A DNA stretch of 56,436 nt. Origin: Helochares maculicollis (Eukaryota; Arthropoda; Insecta; Coleoptera; Hydrophilidae). Made by a program: the position numbers and the translations under genes. The stretch covers positions 1-56,436 of the forward strand of contig JAWQRO010000112.1 in the NCBI GenBank assembly GCA_033557835.1, in the 5' to 3' direction. Numbering within the stretch: the stretch's first letter is position 1; each line of letters opens with the position of its first letter. Positions 1-10,605 of the stretch are shown here, in pieces. The notes under the pieces were generated by a model. That model was not told the DNA's origin, ran no database searches, and saw nothing but the letters and a program-made list of their open reading frames with translations.

Positions 1-2
<2 letters not shown>

Positions 3-53
<51 letters not shown>
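3..53. repeat. (TA)n microsatellite
   Basis: About 25 uninterrupted TA dinucleotides at the left edge of the window. Other short simple repeats seen elsewhere are a CT run at 1199-1218, GATA-like steps near 13228-13252 and TA runs near 29432-29452. Confidence 0.97.
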
Positions 54-57
<4 letters not shown>

Positions 58-3000
58 CTTCAGTATTTTCTAGGATAGAGGGCGCCCGCGGGGGAAATGC
101 CCGGTTAAAATGAATGCACACAACTGTACCGAAACAATTTATCGTGGCTTGCACAATTTTTCATTGCGGAGCTGCTGCAATCCAAAAGAAATAAAGAATT
201 TCCATTTGCATGGCCACAATGCAAACGCAAACATTTTCCCCTTAGATTTGTATCTCAGATTTAGCTGCGATATGTAACTAACGTACCAAGCCGTTAAAAT
301 ATTTAATAGTTCATTTGTTCCACAATGGCGGCTTACTGTCCATTATGTCACGCCTTCATGGAGAGGCGACTCACTCCTTCTTTGATCTTATTGCCGTCAC
401 TTACAAATACGACAACATTTGCAGCTACCATCACATATTTCAGGCGGTTGCTTCGTTTACAAGCGCGGCATTTCGATTTTATTTATTCAGTTGTTTTCCT
501 GCTAATCAGTTGTTTTTCGCTATTCAATTTTTAATCGACGCGTTCGATTTTTATGTATTCAGTTGTTTTGATGCGGTTGCTTGATTTTTCTGCTGTTTAT
601 CAATTTAATACGTAATTTCATAAGCAGACACAAACTCAAACCGTCGTTTAGGAGATGCACAAATAAAGCGAAACGGCGAAGCGAGTCGGTATTCGTATTT
701 TCCTTTTACGTTCATTACTTTGCTCAATTTATTCGGAAGTCTAAAATAAATATTTCAGCGGAAAATTCAGATCCGTACAAACGTTCGGAACGGAGTTTGA
801 TTAGATCAGATTCTTTGTATTAAAAGTAGCTTCATCTGGGAGGCACAAAGGCGTTGTTAGCCAATTTGTAGCGATGATAGCTTTTATTGGATTATTTTCG
901 GAAGCGACTTTTTCAATTTCGGATGAAAGAAGTCGAAAATAAAAAGCAGTTGAACAGGAATAAAGATCGGCAGACGGCCTATTCGGCAACCAGTTGTACG
1001 TTCAATTACTAGGGTTAAGTCCCTCGAGCATTTCCACCCTTGTAGTCGGCAAATATGTATTTTAAAAGTAGAATATATTTGAATGTTTATTGGACAATGA
1101 CGCTTCTTAAAAACCTCTTAGGCGTACATTAAAAAATGCTGCCTTTTGAAAATTGCGCAGCGCGAAAGAATTAATATGCACAATTGGCACCCTGCGTCCT
1201 CTCTCTCTCTATCTCTCAGGCTCGAGACCACTGAATCGCATGATTTGAAATTCAATACGCAAGATTGCTTAATTATCTGTTTAAATGTACCAAAAAGAAA
1301 ATGTATGTATTAAATCTGATATTGCATTTGCGGTATAACCTTACATCTGGGAGTTCCATCGACTACAAGGTAACGGTAACAGTAATACACGGAATAATTT
1401 AGAAATATACGTGTCGTATTCTCAAAATAACACACCCAATTAGTGGCTTTAATTGCGTTTGTAACACACCCCTGCGGAAGGGTTGGAACTTATACTACTA
1501 TTACCATTAGCTTACATTGTTGCGTTTCTATATATTTTAATCAACTGACTCACTTTTCGCCGGCGTTAGTACAAGATTTAATGCCGCCGAAGGAACTTGA
1601 TATATCCTTAAAGGATGATTTGCTGGCCTGAATGGAAATTACGACGACGCAGATCATTTCGTCTAATAACATGTTTATGCGGCGCAATTCGCAGTTTTTG
1701 CGCCACCGATGGCGGCGCAATTGCTACATACGCGACCGTGTATTGTTTTCCACGCCGACTTTCTGTTGCGAATTTTTAATCAAGCCGGCGATTCAAAGAA
1801 AATTTCGGTATAAATCAATCCCTTTAGGCGGCAGACCAGCGGCGGCAGAAGAAAAATCTCAATTTTCATAGCATTTTAATACTGAAAAATCAGGGCGCTC
1901 TTAGGGGCGAAAATTCTTTTCAAATTAGCCCAGGGAGAGTTAATGAACGGAGAAATGTTTCTTTTTGTGCTAATTTAAAAAGGAAAAGGGGGACGTCAGA
2001 GTCGCAGCTTTATTTTTCCCGTGCCCAACAGTTTTATATTTCTAGACTTAATTAATTCGTCACTGGGGACGCCGTGATTTTCGAAGAAAATTGAGTAAAA
2101 AAATGCCATGAATTTGATATTTGATTCCGTACGCAACTTAATTACGCCGAATTATTTATGCTTACAGATGTTTCTTATTGAATAAACGTCCCATTATTTT
2201 CGTTCCAAGGTGGAATATTATAAATGACCCGCCCGGAATATTCGGAAGTGAGTCCTGGGAGAAAAAATTAAACGCCAGTCATGGACGGTCTCTCTACCTG
2301 CGGAGATGGAAACAAATGAACACTCCACAAAACAAAAGAGAAACAATTAAAAAGTGTAAATTACAAACACAGATCTTGTTCCAGATGAAAAATTATACGG
2401 AATGGAAAATAACTTTGTGAAATACGGTTTCTGTTGTTTCTCCGTTTTGAATTATTTCTTTTTTGGCAATTATAGTTCGGGAGATAATAACTTCGCAGTC
2501 CGTTATCCATTTATTATTGACTTTATGCCGCCCAAACACTAACGCATCCAGCGGTGATATATTTCTTTTCCGAACATCCACTCGAGGAACGATACGAAAT
2601 TAAAAATTAAAATTAAATACCTTAATGATTTGTTTGTTGGGCCCCGTTTCTACATCTGTAAGATGACCTAACGTGAAGAGATAATTCCGTTGATTTACAT
2701 TCCACAATTAAATACGAACAATCGGCTTAATTTATTCAAACTCTTGCTTGTGGTGAGATAATGGAAATCAAAAGGCCCCACATTATAATAAGTTTATTAA
2801 AGTTTCTTTATTTAGAAAAAGGAGAGCGATTGTTTCACTAATTTATATTTATGTTCAATTTATTTTATCTAGATCGTAGTTTCACGAGTGTTAATTTATG
2901 TTGATTATCAAAATTCCAGAACAATAGACCACTAAGTGATACAAATTTGTAGCGAGGAGCCTTCCGAATCCAACTGTTTTCCGATAAGTTCGCCTTAAAA

Positions 3001-3870
3001 ATCCAATCAATACGGCGGGAGCTCGTGATTTTGCTTTGTCGGCTTATGCGATTTTTTTTGTAAATCTTGGCCTAGTAAAAATGTTCTTTGTGTGTTTTCT
3101 TTGCGCCTTTTATCTGATACTCATCCTCTTGCAAGTAGAGGCACTTCGCAACAATAGTAACTATATCACCAAATTTGATCGGAGTGAAGAGGCAAAGGCG
3201 GGATAAAAAGTGCAAGTTGCAACACCTATGGTGCAGCCTATGACACAGAAGTATCCCTTTCAGACGTGAAAGGTGTCCACGAACTAATCCTCAATGAAAA
3301 GGTATCGCTTCGCTGACTAATGGGCTCTTGTATGTCTACTCTATAGGTGTCCAATGTGGCGATGAGATCCCCTGCAGTTAGTGCTACCGACGACCTATTT
3401 GTGTCAATGTTTGTCATGAATAAGCAACTCGCCTTCTATATCTTTGTTGTTGGTTATGTATATCCTTTCTCATTGACTGATTTTTACACGTACGTAATTT
3501 ATTTGTGTCGAACTATTTAAGCGTCGTTCCTTTTGAGAGGAAAACATCGCTCTCGAAATGTTGGTTTGGAGATCGACAGTTGAGTATCCACGTAATGTCA
3601 CAAAGGCTATATAATTATGTAGCTGTAATAACTATTATATATATTTCTTTACAGTAACATTGATGAAATCCCGCTTAGCACAGGTATATACTATATGTTA
3701 GGTAGCGACCATAATGAAATAAGTGACTACAATATTGCATTCTCACACATTTATTAGAGTATAGAAATTTCTTCTCTCCATTCATTAACTGACTCTACTT
3801 ATCATTCCCTCATAAACTTTAGCGGAATAGAAACAAAATTCAATATCATAAGACACAATCAATCAACCGC
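54..3870. other. AT-rich non-coding DNA, presumed dac intron 1
   Basis: I see no convincing exon here. The open frames are short (under 90 codons), low in complexity and lack splice context or recognisable motifs. The region lies 3' of the dac exon-1 donor on the dac-sense strand, so it is probably intronic. Downstream dac exons (the nuclear-localisation/basic stretch after the first Dach box, and the C-terminal coiled coil) were looked for on the minus strand and not recognised. Confidence 0.5.
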
Positions 3871-3880
3871 AAGACAAGAA

Positions 3881-5825
3881 ACGTCTAAGCTGCGCCTTCG
3901 GCGCAGCCGCTTCGAGCTTCGCTCTTCAATTAAAAGCGTCAACCTAAGATTCTAACATCCAGAATCGTTTCGCTACTAAGAGCGACTAATTTCACTAAGC
4001 ACAGCTTATTAGAGACGAATTCTCAACTAAATCTGGTTTTATTTACAATTTTTAATCGCAATCTACAATCAAACCTCGACATATTATATATAAAATATAA
4101 TTAGTCTAATCAAGCAAAACTTATTATTGAAGAATCCTCAACCAAATTAAATTTAGTTTATTATTTTGAATTGAAATATCCAAGAATCGCATTTTTATGA
4201 TTATCCATAAAAATTGCATTCGTACAAAATGTTGATTATTTTGAATCATTTCGCTACTAAGAGCGACTAATTTCACTAAGCACAGCTTATTAGAGACGAA
4301 TCCTCAACTAAATCTGGTTTTATTTATAATTTTGAATCGCATTCTACAATCAAACCTCGACATATTATATATAAAATATAATTAGTCAAGTCAAGCAGAG
4401 CTTATTATAGAAGAATCCTCAACCAAATTAGATTTAGTTTATTATTTTGAACAGAAATATCCCACAATCGAATGTTTATGATTATCCATAAAAATTGCAT
4501 TTGTACAAAATGATTATTTTGAATCATAAACTGCACTCAAGAATAAAATCAGATTAAGGAATATCAAGAATTGTAGTAGCTGCGCCTTCGGCGCAGCCGA
4601 TTTGAGCTTCGCTCTTCAACTAAAAGCGTCAACCTAAGATTCTAACATCCAGAATCGTTCCGCTGAGAGCGTTATTCTAGACCTTTTATTTATTATTTTT
4701 ATTTATTTTGTTTGTCAAACAATTTAAAAGTACGAGTAGTTTAACTAAGCACAGTTCATTATACAAGAATCCTTAACTAAATCAGATTTTTTTAATATTT
4801 TGAATCGTAAACCACAATCGACATAAAAATGTAATTAATAAAATTGATGACGTTGTCTTCTATCACCTACCAAAGGCGCAAGCAGCCGATTTGAACTTCG
4901 CCCTCAACTATGAGCGTCAACCAATTTTCTAACATCCAACAATCGAACTTTTATGATCGTGTATAAAAATTGTTTCGTATAAAATATTGATTAGTTTGAA
5001 TCGTAAACTACACTCAAGAATAAAATCAGTTGCGTTTGAAGATCACATTAAGATTTGTAGTAGCAGCCGATTCGAGCTTCGCTCTTCAATTAAGAGCGTC
5101 AATTTCAGTTTTTTAGCAATGTTATCTAAGTAAATTTTACTCGTATAAATATTGTATTATACTAAATCGTGCGCTAGAAGCATGACCAAAACCGTTTGCA
5201 ATGAGAAGTAAGCATATAACAACCGTAAGAAATGTAAGCTGCGCCTTCGGCGCAGCCGATTCGAGCTTCGCTCTTCAATTATGAGCGTCAACTTAAACTT
5301 ATAACCAAAAAATGTTATGTAAGTAAATTTTACTCACACAAATATTGTATTATTCTAAATCATGCGCTACAGTCATGAATAAAAATGTTTGACAAAGAGA
5401 AGTAAGCATATATCATCGGAAAAACGTTTAAGCTGCGCCTTCGGTGCAGCCAATTGAAGCTTCGCTCTTCAATTAAAAGCGTCAACTTAAGCTTCTAAAC
5501 ATAAAAATTTTATCTAAGTTAATTTTACTCGCATAAATATTATAGTATTCTAAATTGTGCGCTACAAACACGAATAAAATTGTTTGGCAAGGAGAAGTAA
5601 GCATAAAACATCTGTAAAACGTGTAAGCAGCACCTTCGGCGCAGCTGCTTCGGGCTTCGCTCTTCAATTAAGACTCTAAATCTTGCACTAGAATCATGAC
5701 TAAAATAGTTTGGCAAAGAGAAGTAAGCATATAACATATGAAAAACGTCTAAGCTGCGCCTTCGGCGCAGCCGCTTCGAGCTTCGCTCTTCAATTAAGAG
5801 CGTCGACCTAAGATTCTAACATCCA
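3881..5825 (+). repeat. Family B array 1, hairpin cassette repeats
   Basis: Five to six copies of a conserved cassette of about 80 nt separated by 130-500 nt of faster-changing AT-rich spacer. The cassette starts with the 19-nt perfect hairpin GCTGCGCCTTCGGCGCAGC (3889-3907, 4579-4597, 5238-5256, 5753-5771; one-mismatch copy at 5432-5450; degraded copy near 5627-5646). Then come GAGCTTCGCTC and CGCTCTTCAATTAAGAGCG, and the box TCAACCTAAG followed by TTCTAACATCC. Within the block a segment starting CGCTACTAAGAGCG is duplicated (3971 and 4252, period about 281 bp). The hairpins are far better preserved than the spacers. No coding potential. Confidence 0.93.
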
Positions 5826-8273
5826 AAAACCAAATTATTAAAAGCTTCCATTTCCATTTTATTGTTATAAATTTGGGTTAATCAGAGATTACAATCAAAA
5901 AATAAAATTGTTTGACATTGAGAAGTAAGGTATACAAAAAAGGACTATGGAAATATGTAGAAAAATTGAGAATATAAATGTTTTAACTGAAAAAAACATG
6001 AATGCAAGTAGTCTGGAGTATCTCCACTGACCGCACATACTTAGTTTAAAATTCAGTCAGAATCTTAAAACACATTCTGCATAAAAATTAGTCAACTTAG
6101 AGAATTGTCATCGACCCACATTTTTGCACCCAAACATAGCAATCTAACGAAACAAATTTCATGGCTCCATTATTTTAAGTATTAAATTTGATATGTCTGC
6201 ATAAGAAGAAAATCAATGATCGGTTTTGTAATCTGTAGAACTTAGTATAAGACAGGTGGTCTAGTTAAGTCCCACTTCCGGCTTATCAGTCAACCTACAA
6301 TTTGCTCTATTTGCCACTTTTACGATTGTAAACGTGTTTGGACATTTACAGCGTCAGTTTCGTATTAACATTATGATCTCTTGGTCACACTGAAAGTCAC
6401 GAGGTGGGCGAAACACCAACGATTGTAAAAATCAGTAATTCCCAATGCCTCCAACGGCAATTAAGCAGAAGATATCTTGTATGAAATGACAATCAAAATA
6501 GCTTTTTCAAAAAGGGACTCAACTTTAAAGCTGAGCAATGTGGAGAAAAAATATATACATGCCCAAGGAATGTACAAATCAAGAACTGAATCGTTTTCGA
6601 CGCATCCAGACTTCTTTTCACCGTAACAATAGCTTGTAACTAAACATCTCTCCCTGCTCGCGTAGCTGTATACTCGCAGTTATAACCGGAAACATAGACA
6701 AATAGATGAAGAAATTAGTAGACAATATAAGTACCGATCGTATATGCGATTGTTGTGTGTAAAAGCAGAAAATCTAGATTAAAAGTGCAAATCAAGGAGC
6801 TTCAGACATAGCAGGCAGGATGTTGCAGAAATTACAAATGATAGTGACTGTCTGTAAATGCAAACCAACGTTTCAGAGGGCACATTTGCTTAATGTCAAT
6901 CAAACCAGCGTTCAGAAAACTCGATAGAATCGCGTGTTGGCCACTTAAGCCCACTGCTACGGGTGCATACGGTTCACAATCCTGTAAAATTTAAAGGAAC
7001 ACGCGAACGCATTGCACGCAACTTGCATAAGCTAACAAACGTAGTAGAGTGGTTTCGACCACTATACATGCTCGTCGATTGTTGGAAAAAGCTCTCGAAT
7101 TGCTTGCTTTTTAATATAATTAAACGCATTATTTAACTATGTATTGGTTTACCTCCTTTTATTACCGCTGCATAAAACGAGATTAGTTTGCCACTGTAAA
7201 AAAACGATAACAGTTCAAAGCAATTCATTTGTTTACAATTAAAAAAAGAGCATTTTATATGTCCCGCTGCAACGAAACACTTTCAATCTGGTCTTTTGAA
7301 TGTTGTTGTTTGCTTTGTGAATGAGAATGATCAATTATAAACAAGTTAGGGAATCTCGATAGGTTTAGAAAAATAATTCCCGTGGAATCGTAAAAAACCG
7401 TTCACACTAATGGCTGTAAGCGTGGCCCCTCCGTTGTCGGAAAGGTTTGGAACTTCACATCTGGCTTTAGAAAAACTAAAATGATACATTACGATTATGA
7501 CTGGCGTATTTTACACCCGTTTTTTGCATTAATAATTATAGTTCGAATCGTGTGCGAAGTTGAATTAAAGGTTTTCTGTTAAACGCCGTCTTTTATGATA
7601 ATACGCGCCATGGGAAAAATTCACTTTTATATTAAAGGCAAATTGACCTACGTTCTACCTTTTGAAGAATGCAAATTATAGCCACTTATCATATTCTAAG
7701 TGTTCGCTAATAAGCACAGACGATTTTCGCTGTGTACTCTATGCTTCCATGCCTTCTTTTTTGCTTATTACATAGCAATACGAATTTTCGGGAGAACACT
7801 TGATATTGACTTAATTGATAAATATTTCACTTATATTCACTTTGCTTGTATTATAAAATATCATCTTGTTTCTCTTTAGTCATGCGGTATAAGAACATTT
7901 GATTCTCAAAATCCGGAACAATACGAGAAATTCAAGTGCCCTCTTAAGTTTAAATTACTGATTATAACAATTTTCACTTTAAATTATGATTTATAGTGAC
8001 AACTGGGAAAAATAACAAAATTACCCTTCGCAGACTTTCTACTACTACATCGATTGACTGTTCCACCTTATTGAACTAAACAAATAATAATGAAAGCACC
8101 TATTTTACCGACACAACTGCCAATTTTTTTGAAGTAAAGGAATCATTAAAATAAAGCTACCAAGTTATACTGTTGTACTCACCTCAAAACCCATTAAAAT
8201 TAATAAAAATTGTGGCTTGACTGCCAATTTCTGATAATACTGCAGGAAAATGAGAATACAACAAAATTCGGAT
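5826..8273. other. Unique AT-rich DNA, presumed dac intron 1
   Basis: No gene recognised. An 18-nt stretch at 6264-6281 (GTTAAGTCCCACTTCCGG) matches the start of the 435-bp tandem repeat at 42.6 kb, suggesting a relic or shared module, but the similarity does not extend far by eye. Confidence 0.5.
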
Positions 8274-8812
8274 AAGCTTCGCTTCCTCGGGATTCACTCG
8301 CTTCGCTCGCTCATCCCTCGTAAGTCAAAACCCATCAAGAATCGTCTAAGCTTCGCTTACTCGGAATTCACTCGCTTCGCTCGCTCATCCCTCGCAAGTC
8401 GAAACCCATCAAGAATCGTCTAAGCTTCGCTTACTCGGAATTCACTCGCTTCGCTCGCTCATCCCTCGCAAGTTAAAACCCATCAAGAGTCGTCTAAGCT
8501 TCGCTTACTCGGGATTTGCTCGCTTCGCTCGCTCATCCCTCGCAAGTCAAAACCCATCAAGAGTCGTCTAAGCTTTGCTTACTCGGAATTCACTCGCTTC
8601 GCTCGCTCATCCCTCGCAAGTTAAAACCCATCAAGACTCGTCTAAGCTTCGCTTACTTGGGATTTGCTCGCTTCGCTCGCTCATCCCTCGCAAGTCAAAA
8701 CCCATCAAGGGTTCGTCTTGGCTTCGCTTACTCGGGATTCGCTCGCTTTGCTCGCTCATCCCTCGCAAGTCGAAACCCATCAAGAATCGTCTAAGCTTCG
8801 CTTACTCGTATA
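8274..8812 (-). repeat. Family A array, 74-bp units, forward orientation
   Basis: Eight near-identical units with starts (AAGCTTCGCTT) at 8274, 8348, 8422, 8496, 8570, 8644, 8719 and 8793: seven steps of 74 or 75 bp. Each unit is AAGCTTCGCTTACTCG, then the GGGAT...ATCCC hairpin core (hairpin-competent GA-rich strand is the minus strand), then CTCGCAAGTCAAAACCCATC and a short link. The high identity suggests recent amplification or homogenisation. Open frames across it (peptides rich in SLRSLIP or ARFARSSLA) are by-products of the repeat. Confidence 0.96.
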
Positions 8813-9784
8813 GTGAAATCTCATTAGGTAATGAACACTCCTTAAAATAGAACTGTTCGTAAGACACAAACATTTGACAGCTGAACGCAATGAAATCTTG
8901 TAAACTATACTGGTGTGCTTTTAAGTTTGTCCATATCTTAGCTTACATTCGATTCTTGATGTTTCGCTTACAGGAAATTAGTATTTCAGTTGACATCGAA
9001 AGCCCGAGATGGTACAGTAGCTGCGATTCTAACATGTTTTAGCTTCGCTTACTCGGGATTCGCTCGCTCATCCCTCGTGGAATGGAGATGCGTTAGGGGT
9101 TAAACACGATTTAAGATTATTGATTGCTGTTACTATTGTTGCAATTTCTTATAAGTTCAATATATTCGACGTTTAAGGGGAACGACCAGTAGCATCGCGT
9201 CTATTGATGAACAAAGGACCAGTTCTTCCTGAAATACTTTATTGCTGTATTCCTAAGATAGTCTTTTGCATAATATTGTATTATGGGTGACACTGAAAGC
9301 CTGAGATGGTAGGTACGCAACACAGATGTTTAAGCTACGCTTAGTTGGAATTCGCTGGCAGAGTAAACATACGTTAAGAACTAACACGATTAAAAATATA
9401 ATCGTAAAATGCAGTGAAATCGTGAAACGACAACAGATCATATTTTTGACTTCTCTTAATACATCCTCACTAGCGAAGTAAAAGCGAAACTTAATCGATG
9501 AACAATCAAATCTTGAAACAACTTATAACATAATATTGTATTTTTATTGCTACAAAACATTTAAGAATGGATTTTTACATAATAGTGTATTTGTAGTGAA
9601 ATGGTAAAGTAACTGTGAAATAAAGACGTTTCAGCTACGCTTACCTGATATTCGCTCGCTCATTCCTCGTGGAATGGAGATACGCAACAGAATAATACGA
9701 TTAAAAAAAATTATTACAAGACGCAATAAAAAACGACAACTCACTAAATTTTTGACCATTTATGCGATTTCAGTCCTTAACACA
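8813..9784. repeat. Core of the 8.3-10.6 kb family A locus, ~295-bp units
   Basis: Begins with TAGTGAAATCTCATTAGG, the inner border seen next to other family A arrays. Contains three degraded A modules in forward orientation (AGCTTCGCTT near 9038, AGCTACGCTT near 9332 and 9629), each followed by TCCTCGTGGAATGGAGAT or a decayed version, giving an internal period of about 293-297 bp. No protein recognised. Confidence 0.75.
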
Positions 9785-10605
9785 TCTTTACTATGCGAGC
9801 GAATCCCTACTAAGCGTAGCTTGTTCGGTAGTTATCTGACTGAGCGACTCTTGATGTACTTTGTATGGCGAGCGAATCCCAAGTCAACGAAACTTATTTG
9901 ATCTTTGATGTATTTTGACAAGCGAGAGATGAGCGAACGAATCCCTAGTAAGTAAAGCTTTTCCGAATTTTGATGAATTTTGTAAGGTAAGGGTTGAGCG
10001 AGCGAATTCCGACTGACTGAGCATCTTTGAGATCTTTTGCATAGCATGGGATGAGCGAACAAAGCGAAAACATCTCGAGTAAGCGAAGCTTTTCCGATTT
10101 TTGATGTACTTTGTATAGCGAGCGAACCCCGAGTAAGCGAAGCTTTTCCGATTTTTGATGTATTTTACATCGCGAGGGATGAGCGAGCGAAGCGAACGAA
10201 TCCCGAATAAGCGAAGCTTTTACGATTTCGATGCATGTTGTATTGCGAGCGAGTTTCGAGTAAGCGAAGCTTTTACGATTTTGATGTATCTTGTATTGCA
10301 AGCGAGTCCCGAGTAAGCGAAGCTTTTACGATTTGGATGTATCTTGTATTGCGAGCGAGTCCCAAGTAAGCGAAGCTATTACGATTTGGATGTATCTTGT
10401 ATTACGAGGGATGAGCGAGCGAAGCGAGCGAATCCCGAGTAAGCGAAGCTTTAACGATTTGGATGTATCTTGTATTACGAGGGATGAGCGAGCGAAGCGA
10501 GCGAATCCCGAGTAAGCGAAGCTTTTACGATTTTGATGTATCTTGTATTACGAGGGATGAGCGAGCGAAGCGAGCGAGTCCCGAGTAAGCGAAGCTTATT
10601 CGATT
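9785..10605 (+). repeat. Family A array, reverse orientation, 53- and 73-bp units
   Basis: The same module as at 8.3 kb but inverted: AAGCGAAGCTT occurs at 10081, 10135, 10209, 10262, 10315, 10368, 10441, 10514 and 10587. Step sizes are either about 53 or about 73-74 bp, the short class lacking a 20-nt piece of the hairpin core. A perfect 29-nt core lies at 10408-10436. The left part (9785-10080) is more degraded. Together with 8274-8812 it forms a head-to-head pair around a core of about 1 kb. Confidence 0.95.

Noticed and set aside
8516..8850. Open frames of about 90 codons over the 74-bp array, with a repeated SLRSLIP/ARFARSSLA peptide
   Set aside because: They are the repeat read in different frames. 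The unit length (74) is not a multiple of three, and the same peptides appear on all arrays. No start context, no domain.
10408..10454. Hammerhead ribozyme in the family A unit (GATGAG...GAA pattern)
   Set aside because: The CUGAUGA and GAAA core boxes with a third stem are not present in the right order. The GATGAG match is part of the symmetric hairpin.
10291..10515. Shared C-terminal peptide TRDERAKRANPE in frames ending at 10515, 21651 and 40172
   Set aside because: It is the translation of the family A reverse module, which carries an in-frame TAA after CCCGAG. Coincidence of repeat, not a protein domain.
8274..10605. Possible CRISPR array (regular repeats with spacers)
   Set aside because: The linkers are themselves near-identical, the host is eukaryotic and no cas genes exist. 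These are tandem satellites.
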